A stretch of DNA of 64,000 nt from Mariniphaga sp041687215 (GCF_041687215.1 NZ_JAWLCI010000005.1:1-64000); one strand, 5' to 3'. Counted from the first letter of the stretch, positions 34,157 through 42,472 are shown. Notes: generated from the sequence alone by a model not told the origin. Made by a program: numbers and translations.

Positions 34157-35341
34157 ATGCAACTGATTGAAGTAACCGATAAAAAGACAAAGAAACTTTT
34201 CCATAAAGTTCCTCATCCGATTTATAAGGATGATTCCAACTGGGCTTGCCCGCTGGAGGGAATGATTGAAAATACCTTCGACCCTCAAAAAAATCCTTCC
34301 TTTAAAAGGGGCGAAGCTGTTCGCTGGGTATTATTGGATGGAAACAATAAACCAATTGGCCGCATTGCTTCATTTTATAACCTCGACAAAGCTAAAATAT
34401 TTGAACAACCTACCGGAGGTTGCGGATTTTTTGAGTGTATTGATAATCAGGAGGCTGCAAATATGCTTTTTGACGCATCACGCGACTGGCTCAAATCCAG
34501 GGGAATGGAAGCCATGGACGGGCCGGTGAATTTTGGCGAAAACTACATGAACTGGGGACTTCTTGCTGATGGATTTATCCCGCAAGGTTTCGGAATGCCA
34601 TATAATCCGTCATATTACCTGAAACTTTTTGAAAACTACGGATTTCAGATTTATTTCAAACAGTTTAGCTACCATTTGGATACCACTTTGCCCGAGTTGC
34701 CGGATCGATTCTGGAAAGTAGCCGAATGGGTGGCCAAAAAGCCACAATTCAGTTTTAAACATTTTTCATGGAAAGAAAAGGAAAAGTTTATAGACGATTT
34801 TGCACAAATTTACGATAACGCCTGGCGTTTTCATGAGCATTTCAAACCCATCGATAAAGATGATTTAAAGGATTTTATAAATAATGCAAAATTTTTAATT
34901 GAAGAAGATTTAATCTGGTTTGCCTATCACGAGGGGGAACCCATTGCACTTTTTGTTGCAGTTCCCGATTTTAATCAGATTCTGGCCAAACTAAATGGCC
35001 GGATTACGATTTGGAATTTTCCAAAAGTGATGTGGTTGAAGTGGCGAAAAACCATGACACGTACACGCAGTCTCATTATCGGAATTGTTCCAAAATTTCA
35101 GCGTTCCGGAATTGATGCTGCTATTTTCTGGCATTTGCGCCCGGCAATGTACCGCAAACCCTGGTTTACCGAAATGGAACTCTCTTGGGCCGGCGATTTC
35201 AATCCCAAAATTGTGGCGCTTTACGAATCGGTGGGAGGAAAAAAAATGAAAACACACTACACCATGCGCTACTTGTTCGACCGAAACAAGCCGTTCACAA
35301 GGGCTCCGATTATTTCTGCCGAACCGGAAAAGAAAAATTAA
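34157..35341 (+). CDS. GNAT-like protein, second tandem paralogue
   Basis: A 394-residue paralogue of the preceding gene, aligning without large gaps. Shared landmarks are FECIDNQEAANMLF, GMEAMDGPVNFGEN, YYLKLFENYGF, LPDRFWKVAEWVAKKP and the C-terminal GIVPKFQRSGIDAAIFWHL acetyl-CoA-type loop followed by MELSWAGDFNPKIVALYESVG. The tandem copies suggest duplication followed by divergence, or a heteromeric enzyme. The next gene, rpmE2, has its own promoter. Confidence 0.72.
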   Translation: MQLIEVTDKKTKKLFHKVPHPIYKDDSNWACPLEGMIENTFDPQKNPSFKRGEAVRWVLLDGNNKPIGRIASFYNLDKAKIFEQPTGGCGFFECIDNQEAANMLFDASRDWLKSRGMEAMDGPVNFGENYMNWGLLADGFIPQGFGMPYNPSYYLKLFENYGFQIYFKQFSYHLDTTLPELPDRFWKVAEWVAKKPQFSFKHFSWKEKEKFIDDFAQIYDNAWRFHEHFKPIDKDDLKDFINNAKFLIEEDLIWFAYHEGEPIALFVAVPDFNQILAKLNGRITIWNFPKVMWLKWRKTMTRTRSLIIGIVPKFQRSGIDAAIFWHLRPAMYRKPWFTEMELSWAGDFNPKIVALYESVGGKKMKTHYTMRYLFDRNKPFTRAPIISAEPEKKN

Positions 35342-35367
35342 AATTGGGCATTAAAATTATTTTTGCT

Positions 35368-35398
35368 TTTGGTTTCTTAAAAACAATATTTATCTTTG
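35368..35398 (+). promoter_or_regulatory. Promoter of rpmE2
   Basis: TTTG (35368-35371), a 19-base spacer and TATCTTTG (35391-35398) match the Bacteroidota TTTG/TAnnTTTG consensus at ideal spacing. The leader to the start codon would be about 75 bases. Confidence 0.75.
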
Positions 35399-35478
35399 CA
35401 GGCCGTAAAAAATTATAAATGAATTTGGAATGGATTGTAGTTTGAAAATGCAACCATTCAAAATAAAAACAAGATAAA

Positions 35479-35742
35479 ATGAAAAAAGGAATACACCCGG
35501 AAGAATACAGAATGGTAGCGTTCAGAGATATGTCGAACGGACATACTTTTCTGACCCGTTCAACTGTTGAAACGAAAGAGACTGCCGAAGTTGACGGAGT
35601 GGAATACCCGTTGTACAAACTCGAAATTTCCAATACCTCACATCCGTTTTATACCGGTAAAGTTAAACTGGTGGACACCGCCGGCCGTGTGGACAAATTC
35701 ATGAGCCGTTACGGAAAACACATGGAAAACAGGAAAAAGTAA
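35479..35742 (+). CDS. rpmE2: Type B 50S ribosomal protein L31
   Basis: An 87-residue ribosomal protein with the family N terminus MKKGIHPEEYRMVAFRDMSNG and the C-terminal GRVDKFMSRYGKH. It is the type B (zinc-free) form: none of the four zinc-binding cysteines of type A L31 is present. In many bacteria the type B gene is the zinc-limitation copy; Bacteroidota often carry it as the only copy, and the strong standard promoter here suits constitutive use. It has its own promoter and terminator. Confidence 0.96.
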   Translation: MKKGIHPEEYRMVAFRDMSNGHTFLTRSTVETKETAEVDGVEYPLYKLEISNTSHPFYTGKVKLVDTAGRVDKFMSRYGKHMENRKK

Positions 35743-35761
35743 AATATTTGTTGAATACATT

Positions 35762-35790
35762 AAAAGCTCCGTTGGTTCGGGGCTTTTTTT
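35762..35790 (+). terminator. Terminator after rpmE2
   Basis: AGCTCCG (35765-35771) pairs with CGGGGCT (35778-35784) using one G-U pair, with loop TTGGTT and seven T residues after the stem. Confidence 0.85.
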
Positions 35791-35869
35791 ATTTCTGTTG
35801 GGTGCAATTTTGTCGTGTTTTTTTGCCGATACCTGTGAACATCCGGCAGATTCCAATCGTTTGGGGTAG

Positions 35870-35884
35870 TGGCACGACTATTGC
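35870..35884 (+). promoter_or_regulatory. Sigma-54 (RpoN)-type promoter upstream of lon
   Basis: The sequence TGGCACGACTATTGC matches the -24/-12 consensus TGGCAC-N5-TTGC at every conserved base, with GG (35871-35872) and GC (35883-35884) 12 bases apart as required. Predicted start of transcription is about 35896, giving a leader of about 50 bases before lon. No TAnnTTTG box was found in this gap. Confidence 0.72.
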
Positions 35885-35947
35885 CTTTTAGCAACCACAC
35901 AAATACGAAGAATAAATTCCGACAGATTGTCACAATGTTTTAACAGC

Positions 35948-38401
35948 ATGGGAAAAATAAAGAATTCAGGTTTCGAGAATATGTTTATGAGTGGAATGAT
36001 ACAGGATGATTCAGACTTTATTCCGATTATTGCCGATGGAGACGATGCAGATTTAAAAAACACAGAAATTCCTGATGTTTTGCCCATTCTGCCTCTGCGG
36101 AACACTGTTCTTTTTCCGGGAGTTGTTCTTCCAATAAATGTGGGCCGAAAAAAATCATTGAAACTGATTCAGGACGTTTATCGCGGAAGCCGGCTGCTTG
36201 GCACCGTTGCGCAAAAAGATTATACCGTTGACGACCCGGCATCAAAGGAGTTATTTTCAGTTGGAACAATGGCTGAAATACTGAAAATCCTGGAAATGCC
36301 CGATGGTTCAACTTCAGTTATTATTCAGGGTAAAAGGCGTTATTCCATTCGTGAATTTGTTGCCGAAGAGCCCTACTACAAAGCAGCGGTTGACCCACTA
36401 AATGACATTTTTCCTGAAAACGATTCCGAATTTAACGCCATTGTTGGATCGCTCAAAGACCTTTCCATAAAAATTGCACAATTTTCTGCCAATGTTCCGC
36501 CCGAGGCAACTTTTGCAGTAAAAAATATCGAAAATTCCACTTTTCTAATCAATTTTATTTGCTCCAACACCGATATAAATATTGACGACAAACAAAATTT
36601 GCTGGAAATTGAAAGTTTAAAGGATCGTGGAGTGCAGGCCATAAGCTACCTGGTGAAAGAGGTTCAGATGCTGGAACTGAAACAGGATATTCAGAAAAAG
36701 GTGAAAACCGACATGGACAAACAGCAACGTGAGTTTATGTTAAACCAGCAAATGAAAACCATTCAGGATGAGTTGGGCGGAAATCCGTTGGAACAGGAAA
36801 TTAATGAGCTAAAAGAAAAAGCAAAAAACAAAAAATGGAGCAAAGAGGTTGCGAAGTTTTTTGAAAAAGAGGTAGAAAAACTTCATCGCCTCAATCCGGC
36901 TGCCGGTGAATATTCGGTGCAGTTTTCCTTTTGTCAGACCTTGGTTGATCTTCCATGGAACGAATACAGCAAAGATAATTTCGATTTAAGAAATGCCAGA
37001 AAGGTTTTGGACGAGGATCATTACGGATTGGAAAAAGTGAAGGAACGCATTTTGGAACATTTGGCCGTTTTGAAACTTAAAAACGACATGAAGGCGCCCA
37101 TCCTTTGCCTGTATGGTCCACCGGGAGTTGGGAAAACATCTTTGGGAAAATCGGTTGCACGCGCGCTCGACCGCAAATTTGTGCGCATGAGTTTAGGTGG
37201 GTTGCACGATGAATCAGAAATCCGCGGCCACCGCAAAACTTACATTGGCGCCATGCCGGGCAGAATTATTCAGAATATTAAAAAAGTAAAAACATCGAAT
37301 CCGGTTTTTATTCTCGATGAAATTGATAAAGTTTCCAAACATTTTCATGGCGACCCGGCTTCTGCATTGCTGGAAGTACTCGATCCGGAACAGAATTCTG
37401 AGTTTCACGACAATTATGTGGAACAGGACTACGATCTTTCCAAAGTAATGTTCATTGCAACGGCCAACACCTTAAGCACCATTGCACCACCCTTACGCGA
37501 CCGCCTCGAGTTGATTGAAGTAAGCGGCTACCTGGTAGAGGAAAAAATTGAAATTGCCAGACGTCACCTCATTCCCAAACAACTGGAAAACCACGGTTTG
37601 AAAAAAGGTGAGGTGGTATTCCCTAAAAAGGTGATTGAAAAAATCATCGATGGATATACCCGTGAGTCAGGTGTTCGGGAACTCGATAAAAAAATAGCCA
37701 AAGTCATTCGCCGGATTGCTAAAAAAATAGCATTCGAAGAGCCATTCAATAAAAAATTAACGGTGGAAGATGTGCACCAATATCTTGGTGTTACCGAGTA
37801 TTCCAAAGAAAGATACCAGGGCAACGAGTTTGCCGGAGTGGTTACTGGTTTGGCGTGGACGGCAGTTGGCGGTCAGATTTTATTCGTGGAAACCAGTCTG
37901 AGTAAAGGGAAAGGTGCTTTAACACTCACTGGTAATTTGGGCGATGTGATGAAAGAATCGGCTATGCTGGCTCACGAATACCTTAAATCGCACGCCGAAC
38001 AACTCGATTTGGACCCTGAAGTTTTTTCCAACTGGAATGTGCATGTGCATGTTCCCGAAGGCGCCATTCCAAAAGACGGACCCTCAGCCGGTGTAACAAT
38101 GGTTACGTCGCTGGCATCGGCTTTCACTCAGCGTAAGGTGAAAAAGAACCTGGCCATGACAGGTGAAATTACCCTGCGTGGAAAAGTCCTTCCTGTGGGC
38201 GGCATCAAAGAAAAAATTCTGGCTGCAAAACGAGCCGGAATCACCGAAATCATTCTTTCAGCACAGAACAAAAAGAATCTGGAAGAAATAAAGGATGAAT
38301 ACCTGAAAGGACTTACTTTTCATTTTGTTAATACGATTATGGATGTGCTGAATATTGCATTGCTTAAAACAAAAGTGGATAAACCAGTGAAACTCGGTTG
38401 A
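35948..38401 (+). CDS. lon: ATP-dependent protease Lon
   Basis: An 817-residue AAA+ serine-lysine protease that removes damaged and regulatory proteins. I chose ATG 35948, giving MGKIKNSGF; a TTG at 35927 and later Met codons are alternatives. Domains: LON substrate-binding about 50-240 (PILPLRNTVLFPGVVLPI), a coiled-coil stretch rich in Lys/Glu, AAA+ with Walker A GPPGVGKT (390-397) and Walker B VFILDEIDKV, and a protease domain with the S713 nucleophile in DGPSAG and K756 in GGIKEK. It is preceded by a sigma-54-type promoter, which is unusual for lon. Confidence 0.97.
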   Translation: MGKIKNSGFENMFMSGMIQDDSDFIPIIADGDDADLKNTEIPDVLPILPLRNTVLFPGVVLPINVGRKKSLKLIQDVYRGSRLLGTVAQKDYTVDDPASKELFSVGTMAEILKILEMPDGSTSVIIQGKRRYSIREFVAEEPYYKAAVDPLNDIFPENDSEFNAIVGSLKDLSIKIAQFSANVPPEATFAVKNIENSTFLINFICSNTDINIDDKQNLLEIESLKDRGVQAISYLVKEVQMLELKQDIQKKVKTDMDKQQREFMLNQQMKTIQDELGGNPLEQEINELKEKAKNKKWSKEVAKFFEKEVEKLHRLNPAAGEYSVQFSFCQTLVDLPWNEYSKDNFDLRNARKVLDEDHYGLEKVKERILEHLAVLKLKNDMKAPILCLYGPPGVGKTSLGKSVARALDRKFVRMSLGGLHDESEIRGHRKTYIGAMPGRIIQNIKKVKTSNPVFILDEIDKVSKHFHGDPASALLEVLDPEQNSEFHDNYVEQDYDLSKVMFIATANTLSTIAPPLRDRLELIEVSGYLVEEKIEIARRHLIPKQLENHGLKKGEVVFPKKVIEKIIDGYTRESGVRELDKKIAKVIRRIAKKIAFEEPFNKKLTVEDVHQYLGVTEYSKERYQGNEFAGVVTGLAWTAVGGQILFVETSLSKGKGALTLTGNLGDVMKESAMLAHEYLKSHAEQLDLDPEVFSNWNVHVHVPEGAIPKDGPSAGVTMVTSLASAFTQRKVKKNLAMTGEITLRGKVLPVGGIKEKILAAKRAGITEIILSAQNKKNLEEIKDEYLKGLTFHFVNTIMDVLNIALLKTKVDKPVKLG

Positions 38402-38514
38402 AAACATTTGTTTATTTACATTCATTAAAAAATTTGAACACCCTGAAGATTTTTTTATCAAAACATTTTCTGTTCATTCTTGTTTAACCCTGTGAAATTT
38501 TAAAGGTATAAACA

Positions 38515-38985
38515 ATGAAAGGAATAGGTATATTTTTGACTGGGTTGATTGTTGGTATCGGGGCAACCCTGCTGATAATTTTGACAATTGTTCCACAAAA
38601 AATGTTTGTGGTACAAGAAAGCAAATTTAATTTTGAAGAAACTGTAGATGCCATTGTGGAAACGGCTGAGGAAAAAGACTGGACCATTTCCCATATTTAC
38701 GACCTTCAGGAATCGCTGAGGAAAAAAAATTTTGATGTAGCTCCTGTTTATGTTATTTCACTTTGCAACCCTCCTTATGCCAACAATATACTTGGAACCG
38801 ATGAGGACAGGATGGTTTCTGCCATGATGCCTTGCCGGGTAGCAGTTTATGAAAAAGGAGGTAAAACGTATATTTCCATGTTGAATGCCGAACTTTTTGC
38901 CCGTTTCCTAAGTAAAAATGCAAAACAAACCATTATTGATACAAGTAAAGAATCAATTGAGATTTTAAAACCGGTAATTAATTAA
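38515..38985 (+). CDS. Membrane-anchored DUF302 protein
   Basis: A 156-residue protein with one N-terminal membrane helix (IFLTGLIVGIGATLLIILTIV) and a DUF302 domain (about residues 36-140: NFEETVDAIVETAEEKDW, YVISLCNPPYANNIL, MMPCRVAVYEKGGKTYIS). DUF302 proteins are small ferredoxin-like-fold proteins of unknown function, often near redox or metal genes. It ends four bases before an HMA lipoprotein gene, so the two are cotranscribed. The two Cys (in SLCNPP and MMPCRV) are conserved positions of the family and could bind metal or form a disulfide. Confidence 0.8.
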   Translation: MKGIGIFLTGLIVGIGATLLIILTIVPQKMFVVQESKFNFEETVDAIVETAEEKDWTISHIYDLQESLRKKNFDVAPVYVISLCNPPYANNILGTDEDRMVSAMMPCRVAVYEKGGKTYISMLNAELFARFLSKNAKQTIIDTSKESIEILKPVIN

Positions 38986-38989
38986 CACT

Positions 38990-39298
38990 ATGAGAAATCT
39001 GATTTTCATTTTGGGAATATTTTTCCTGGTCTCCTGTGGGGGACAAAAAAAGCAAAGCGAAGGAAATGAGCCATCTGCGCAGGTTGCATTAACAGAGGTT
39101 ACATTGAATGTGGGCGGCATGCATTGCGATATGTGCGTGGCTTCCATTGAAAAAGGAGTTGGAGCGGTTGAAGGAGTTGAATTCGTTAAAGCAGAGTTGA
39201 GTGATTCAACAACAGTGATTAAATTCCACGAAGCTGAAACCAGCCTGGCCGAAATAAAGCAAGCCATTGAAAAAAGAGGATATACAGTTAAAGAGTAA
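38990..39298 (+). CDS. Heavy-metal-associated (HMA) lipoprotein
   Basis: A 102-residue protein. Residues 1-16 are a lipoprotein signal with lipobox LVSC (C16). Residues about 34-102 are an HMA domain with G42-G43-M44-H45-C46-D47-M48-C49, the GMxCxxC metal-binding loop of copper and zinc chaperones and P-type ATPase domains. A periplasmic or surface-anchored HMA domain is unusual; a role in holding or handing over copper outside the cytoplasm is plausible but inferred. Its start lies four bases after the DUF302 gene. Confidence 0.88.
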   Translation: MRNLIFILGIFFLVSCGGQKKQSEGNEPSAQVALTEVTLNVGGMHCDMCVASIEKGVGAVEGVEFVKAELSDSTTVIKFHEAETSLAEIKQAIEKRGYTVKE

Positions 39299-39413
39299 TT
39301 AAATACCTCTTGATTCAGTTCGTTTACCCTGTTTTTTCGTCATTTGGCGGATTGTGGCATTTTTTTTGTTTCACTCTGTTCTATTTTTAGCAGGAAACAG
39401 AAAACAATTTGTC

Positions 39414-39566
39414 ATGAATAGCAATGAAAAAAATAACCAGAAAGTTGCAGCCATAAGAGTTGCAGTCTGGAATATACAGGTAACGGTCTTTGAACCGGCC
39501 ATGATTCTGAGCCGGTTGATACCTTCAGAATCAAAGTACTGGAAATTAAAAGTAATGTTGAATTAA
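39414..39566 (+). CDS. Possible small protein, unknown
   Basis: A 50-residue reading frame beginning MNSNEKNNQKVAAIRVAVWN and ending KYWKLKVML. It is basic and has no membrane helix or known motif. Support comes from the terminator that starts eight bases after the stop and from a TATTTTTA box (39382-39389, one mismatch from the -7 consensus) 24 bases before the ATG. It may instead be a small RNA transcript with an accidental reading frame. Confidence 0.35.
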   Translation: MNSNEKNNQKVAAIRVAVWNIQVTVFEPAMILSRLIPSESKYWKLKVMLN

Positions 39567-39573
39567 TAAACAG

Positions 39574-39604
39574 GCAGTCTCAAAATAGGGACTGCTTCTT
39601 TTTT
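39574..39604 (+). terminator. Terminator after the small reading frame
   Basis: GCAGTCTC (39574-39581) pairs with GGGACTGC (39588-39595) with one G-U pair, six-base loop, then TTCTTTTTT. Confidence 0.8.
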
Positions 39605-39826
39605 AAATTCTGTTTACGGAATTTTTTATTGGTAAGCCACCAGTATCATCTTTCCTTTAAAACACTTAATTTATTCCACAATATAAGCCTTCCAAAATCT
39701 GGTGCTCCATTTCCATAAGCACCTTCAAATTCTACTTTTCAATACCTGATTTTATGTGAAAGTTAGGAACTGATTATCAGAAAATTATTTCGTAACTTGA
39801 TAGTAGTAAATCAAAACTGATAATCA

Positions 39827-40447
39827 ATGAAATCCACAATAAAAACATTTGTTATACGACATATTCTGATGTTTTTTTTGTTTGTACTCTTGTTTACAGG
39901 CAGAGCCACCAGCCAATCGGAGTTTCATGAATTGTCAGTTTCTTATGGAGTACGATCTTCAACTGAAATAATTAGAAATGGATGGATTGATGAATTTCTT
40001 CCCATCATGACAATTGGTTTGGTAAAAATTGAAACCACAAATACAAAAGTCACAGGACCTGTGATTTTTTCCTGGAAATACATTCCAAAATCCAGGTGGA
40101 GTATTGGCATTGTAGCTGGTCGTGTAAAAGGTTCTTACGATGAAACCATTGGTTCATACTGGGCTGAAGGAGAATCTGTTAATCACTGTAAATATTCAGC
40201 ATTTACCATAGCGCCAGAAACAGACTTCCGGTATATTCAAAAAGAAAATATTACCCTCTATTCATCTGCTGCCGTTGGATTAACTTTTCTTGCTGAAGAG
40301 ATTAACGGGTCAGAAGAAAAAAGAAATCATATTGATGGCCACCTGTCAATAGTCGGGCTTCGTTATGGAGAAAAACTGGGAGCTTTTGCTGAGTTGGGTT
40401 TTGGTTTTAAGGGGCTCATTAATTTTGGAATAAATTTACGATTGTGA
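39827..40447 (+). CDS. Secreted beta-barrel-like protein, unknown function
   Basis: A 206-residue protein with a signal peptide ending near residue 30 (FVLLFTGRATSQ) and alternating strands (ELSVSYGVRSSTEI, WSIGIVAGRVKGSY, LYSSAAVGLTFLA, LGAFAELGFGFKGLINFGINLRL). The final aromatic-rich strand is typical of small outer-membrane barrels in this phylum. I do not recognise a named family. It is separated from its neighbours by 100 bases or more on each side. Confidence 0.65.
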   Translation: MKSTIKTFVIRHILMFFLFVLLFTGRATSQSEFHELSVSYGVRSSTEIIRNGWIDEFLPIMTIGLVKIETTNTKVTGPVIFSWKYIPKSRWSIGIVAGRVKGSYDETIGSYWAEGESVNHCKYSAFTIAPETDFRYIQKENITLYSSAAVGLTFLAEEINGSEEKRNHIDGHLSIVGLRYGEKLGAFAELGFGFKGLINFGINLRL

Positions 40448-40533
40448 ACTTTGTTCCATACATCGGTTGTTTAAAAAGCATTATTTTCTTTTTTTGAGTA
40501 ACGTTTGTTTCCTGGCAGGAAAACATTTTTTGA

Positions 40534-40541
40534 TACATTTG
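40534..40541 (+). promoter_or_regulatory. -7 box upstream of the CPBP gene
   Basis: TACATTTG, an exact -7 match, 25 bases before the start codon. No TTTG is found at the expected -33 distance. Confidence 0.5.
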
Positions 40542-40566
40542 AGCCACTTTGCAACAGTTAAAACAA

Positions 40567-41502
40567 ATGAGGAAAACTATACTATTCATATTTTTTCTAT
40601 TAATAATTCAAACATTAGCAGCCCAGATGACCGATTCCATCCGGATAGAAAAACCGGTAGTTTTGCCAAAGTGGACACTATATGTGCCTGGTGCGTCGTA
40701 TTATTATCAAAGAAATTACATGAAAGGAACTGCATTTGCTGCCCTGGAAATTGGTGGTGTTTACCTGGGAATAAAACATAAACAAACGTTGAAAAGCAAC
40801 AGCACCAGTCCGTATTACAATTACCCGCTTTTTCTGGGATTACAGGCCTTTCAAACCGAAAAACTGACCAATTTCAAAAATCAGCTGGAGGTGATTAAAT
40901 ACCATAATCCGGATTTTCGCTACCACGACATTTCGGAAAAGGACTTGTATCTGGCGCCGTTTAAACTGGAAAACATTGCCACACCCATTACTGGCGGGAT
41001 GGTATTACTAGCTGGTGTTTTTCTTGGATTGGAAAAACATTTTGAAAAACACACCATTTCTGATGTTGAACAAATGTATTTCATAAACCGCTACATTTCC
41101 CGCAATCAGGCGCTGGCAGCGTTCGGAACCACTTCGCTGGCCATGAGCTGGGCCGCGGGAGTGGGAGAAGAATACATCGTCCGCAACTACATGATGCCGC
41201 TCCTCGATTACAGGTACGGGCAAACCAAAGGACTTATTTTTTCAAGCGTAGCTTTTGGTGCATTACATTTTACGAACATGATTTTTGCCGAAAATCCCGA
41301 TTTTAAATCCACCTTGCTGCAAGTTGGACAGGCCACTGTTTTGGGGTTTTTCCTTGGAAGAGATGTTCAAAAACGCGGCTACAACATTGGCCCGGCGGTG
41401 GCCGCGCACATGTGGTACGATGCCGTTTTAATGCTGGGTTCGTTTTTAATTAATCCGGAAGAAAATTTTCTGGGTGTGAATGTTCGGTTTGGAATTAAAT
41501 GA
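40567..41502 (+). CDS. CPBP-family intramembrane metalloprotease with signal peptide
   Basis: A 311-residue membrane protein. Starts MRKTILFIFFLLIIQTLAAQ, a cleavable signal peptide rather than an ordinary helix. The C-terminal half has the three CPBP (CAAX protease and bacteriocin-processing) motifs in order: E201-E202-YIV-R206, F230-GAL-H234 and H281-MWY-D285, all residues needed for catalysis. The N-terminal 150 residues resemble the membrane-associated domains of small Bacteroidota proteins but are not assigned. The start chosen is ATG 40567; an ATG 18 bases earlier gives a poorer signal peptide. Substrates of such proteases are mostly unknown. Confidence 0.82.
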   Translation: MRKTILFIFFLLIIQTLAAQMTDSIRIEKPVVLPKWTLYVPGASYYYQRNYMKGTAFAALEIGGVYLGIKHKQTLKSNSTSPYYNYPLFLGLQAFQTEKLTNFKNQLEVIKYHNPDFRYHDISEKDLYLAPFKLENIATPITGGMVLLAGVFLGLEKHFEKHTISDVEQMYFINRYISRNQALAAFGTTSLAMSWAAGVGEEYIVRNYMMPLLDYRYGQTKGLIFSSVAFGALHFTNMIFAENPDFKSTLLQVGQATVLGFFLGRDVQKRGYNIGPAVAAHMWYDAVLMLGSFLINPEENFLGVNVRFGIK

Positions 41503-41509
41503 AGATTTT

Positions 41510-41541
41510 ATTCCATAAAATGGAATTTTATCATACCTTTG
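41510..41541 (+). promoter_or_regulatory. higBA promoter and palindromic operator
   Basis: ATTCCAT (41510-41516), three A residues, ATGGAAT (41520-41526) form a perfect inverted repeat that covers the expected -33 region; TACCTTTG (41534-41541) is an exact -7 box. Position and symmetry fit autoregulation by the HigA antitoxin or HigBA complex. The toxin gene starts 23 bases after the -7 box. Confidence 0.65.
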
Positions 41542-41563
41542 TAGTCCTAAAGCTTTTACTGAA

Positions 41564-41860
41564 ATGCATATTATTTCATTCAGAAAACTAAGGGAATTCT
41601 TTGAAAAAGAACCAAGTGCAAAAATTGCACTCCAGGACTGGTTTAAAAGAACGAAAAAAGCTGAATGGTCTAATTTCAATGATGTAAAGAAAACTTTCAA
41701 TTCTGTTGACACAGTTGGGAATTCAAGGTATGTGTTCAATATAAAAGGGAATAATTGTCGGTTAGTTGTTAAAATAATGTTCACCATTAAAAGGGTTTAC
41801 ATCAGATGGATTGGCGCTCATGGAGATTATGACAACATAAAAAATATTGAAAATATATAA
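41564..41860 (+). CDS. higB: HigB-family mRNA interferase toxin
   Basis: A 98-residue RelE-fold toxin. The N terminus MHIISFRKLREFFEKEP, central YVFNIKGNNCRLVVKIMF, and C-terminal VYIRWIGAHGDYDNI match the Bacteroidota HigB subgroup. Such toxins cut mRNA on the ribosome when free. Toxin first, antitoxin second is the usual HigBA order; the antitoxin start is 11 bases after this stop. Confidence 0.9.
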   Translation: MHIISFRKLREFFEKEPSAKIALQDWFKRTKKAEWSNFNDVKKTFNSVDTVGNSRYVFNIKGNNCRLVVKIMFTIKRVYIRWIGAHGDYDNIKNIENI

Positions 41861-41870
41861 AAAGTATTGT

Positions 41871-42227
41871 ATGATAACACATGAAGAATATATAAAAGCA
41901 AATGTAGTTGTTGAATCTCTAATCAATGAAGTAGATGATTCAACGCCACAAGACAGCGAAATAATGAAAAAATTTCTGGCTGCGTCTGATATTGTTGAAG
42001 CTTATGAAGAAATCCATTTTCCGGTTGGATTGCCCTCACTAACAGATGTTATTCGCCTGCGGATGTCGGAAATGAAATTAAAAAATAAAGATTTGGCTTT
42101 ACTGCTTGGCACCACACCTTCCCGCATCAGCGAGTATTTAAACGGGAAAAGGGATATCACTTTAAACATAGCCAAAACAATTCACCGAAAATTGAATATT
42201 GACAGCGATATAATCCTAAATGGTTAA
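41871..42227 (+). CDS. higA: HigA-family antitoxin, HTH domain
   Basis: A 118-residue antitoxin starting at ATG 41871 (MITHEEYIK). The C-terminal half is a Xre/HigA helix-turn-helix (LKNKDLALLLGTTPSRISEYLNG), which should bind the upstream palindrome; the N-terminal half (residues 1-60, acidic) is the part expected to neutralise HigB. An upstream in-frame ATG at 41847 overlaps higB and is less likely. Confidence 0.9.
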   Translation: MITHEEYIKANVVVESLINEVDDSTPQDSEIMKKFLAASDIVEAYEEIHFPVGLPSLTDVIRLRMSEMKLKNKDLALLLGTTPSRISEYLNGKRDITLNIAKTIHRKLNIDSDIILNG

Positions 42228-42472
42228 CAATTTTCATTTGAATCATCAGCCTTCTATCCTTTTACTATATCTAAATTTTACCCGATTTTTATCCAGCTAA
42301 AATTTCATTTTTGATTATAATAACGGCAAGGATAAATAAAATACCGTTTAAATTTAAAAAATTCACTTCATTCTGAAAATAATATAAAATATTTTAAATC
42401 AGCTAAATAAATTAGAGAATTCAATTATTTCTTTGGCATAACTGAAATTTTTAGTAAAATAACTATAAAAAA
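42228..42472. other. AT-rich gap between higA and blaI-type gene
   Basis: Very AT-rich and without a gene I can support. With the adjoining operator it makes a 308-base non-coding gap. No terminator with a T run was found after higA. Confidence 0.5.

Larger units (their letters stand above)
39299..39826. other. Intergenic region with possible small gene and gene remnant
   Basis: This 528-base gap holds a possible 50-codon gene (39414-39566), a good terminator after it (39574-39604), and, on the minus strand at about 39646-39735, a stretch that reads as a protein-like fragment without a start. CTGATTATCAG, a perfect 5+1+5 palindrome, lies just before the next gene at about 39770. Confidence 0.5.

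Noticed and set aside
39357..39372. TGGCAT followed by T run and TTGT as a sigma-54 site
   Set aside because: The -12 GC is GT, and the T run makes the match easy by chance.
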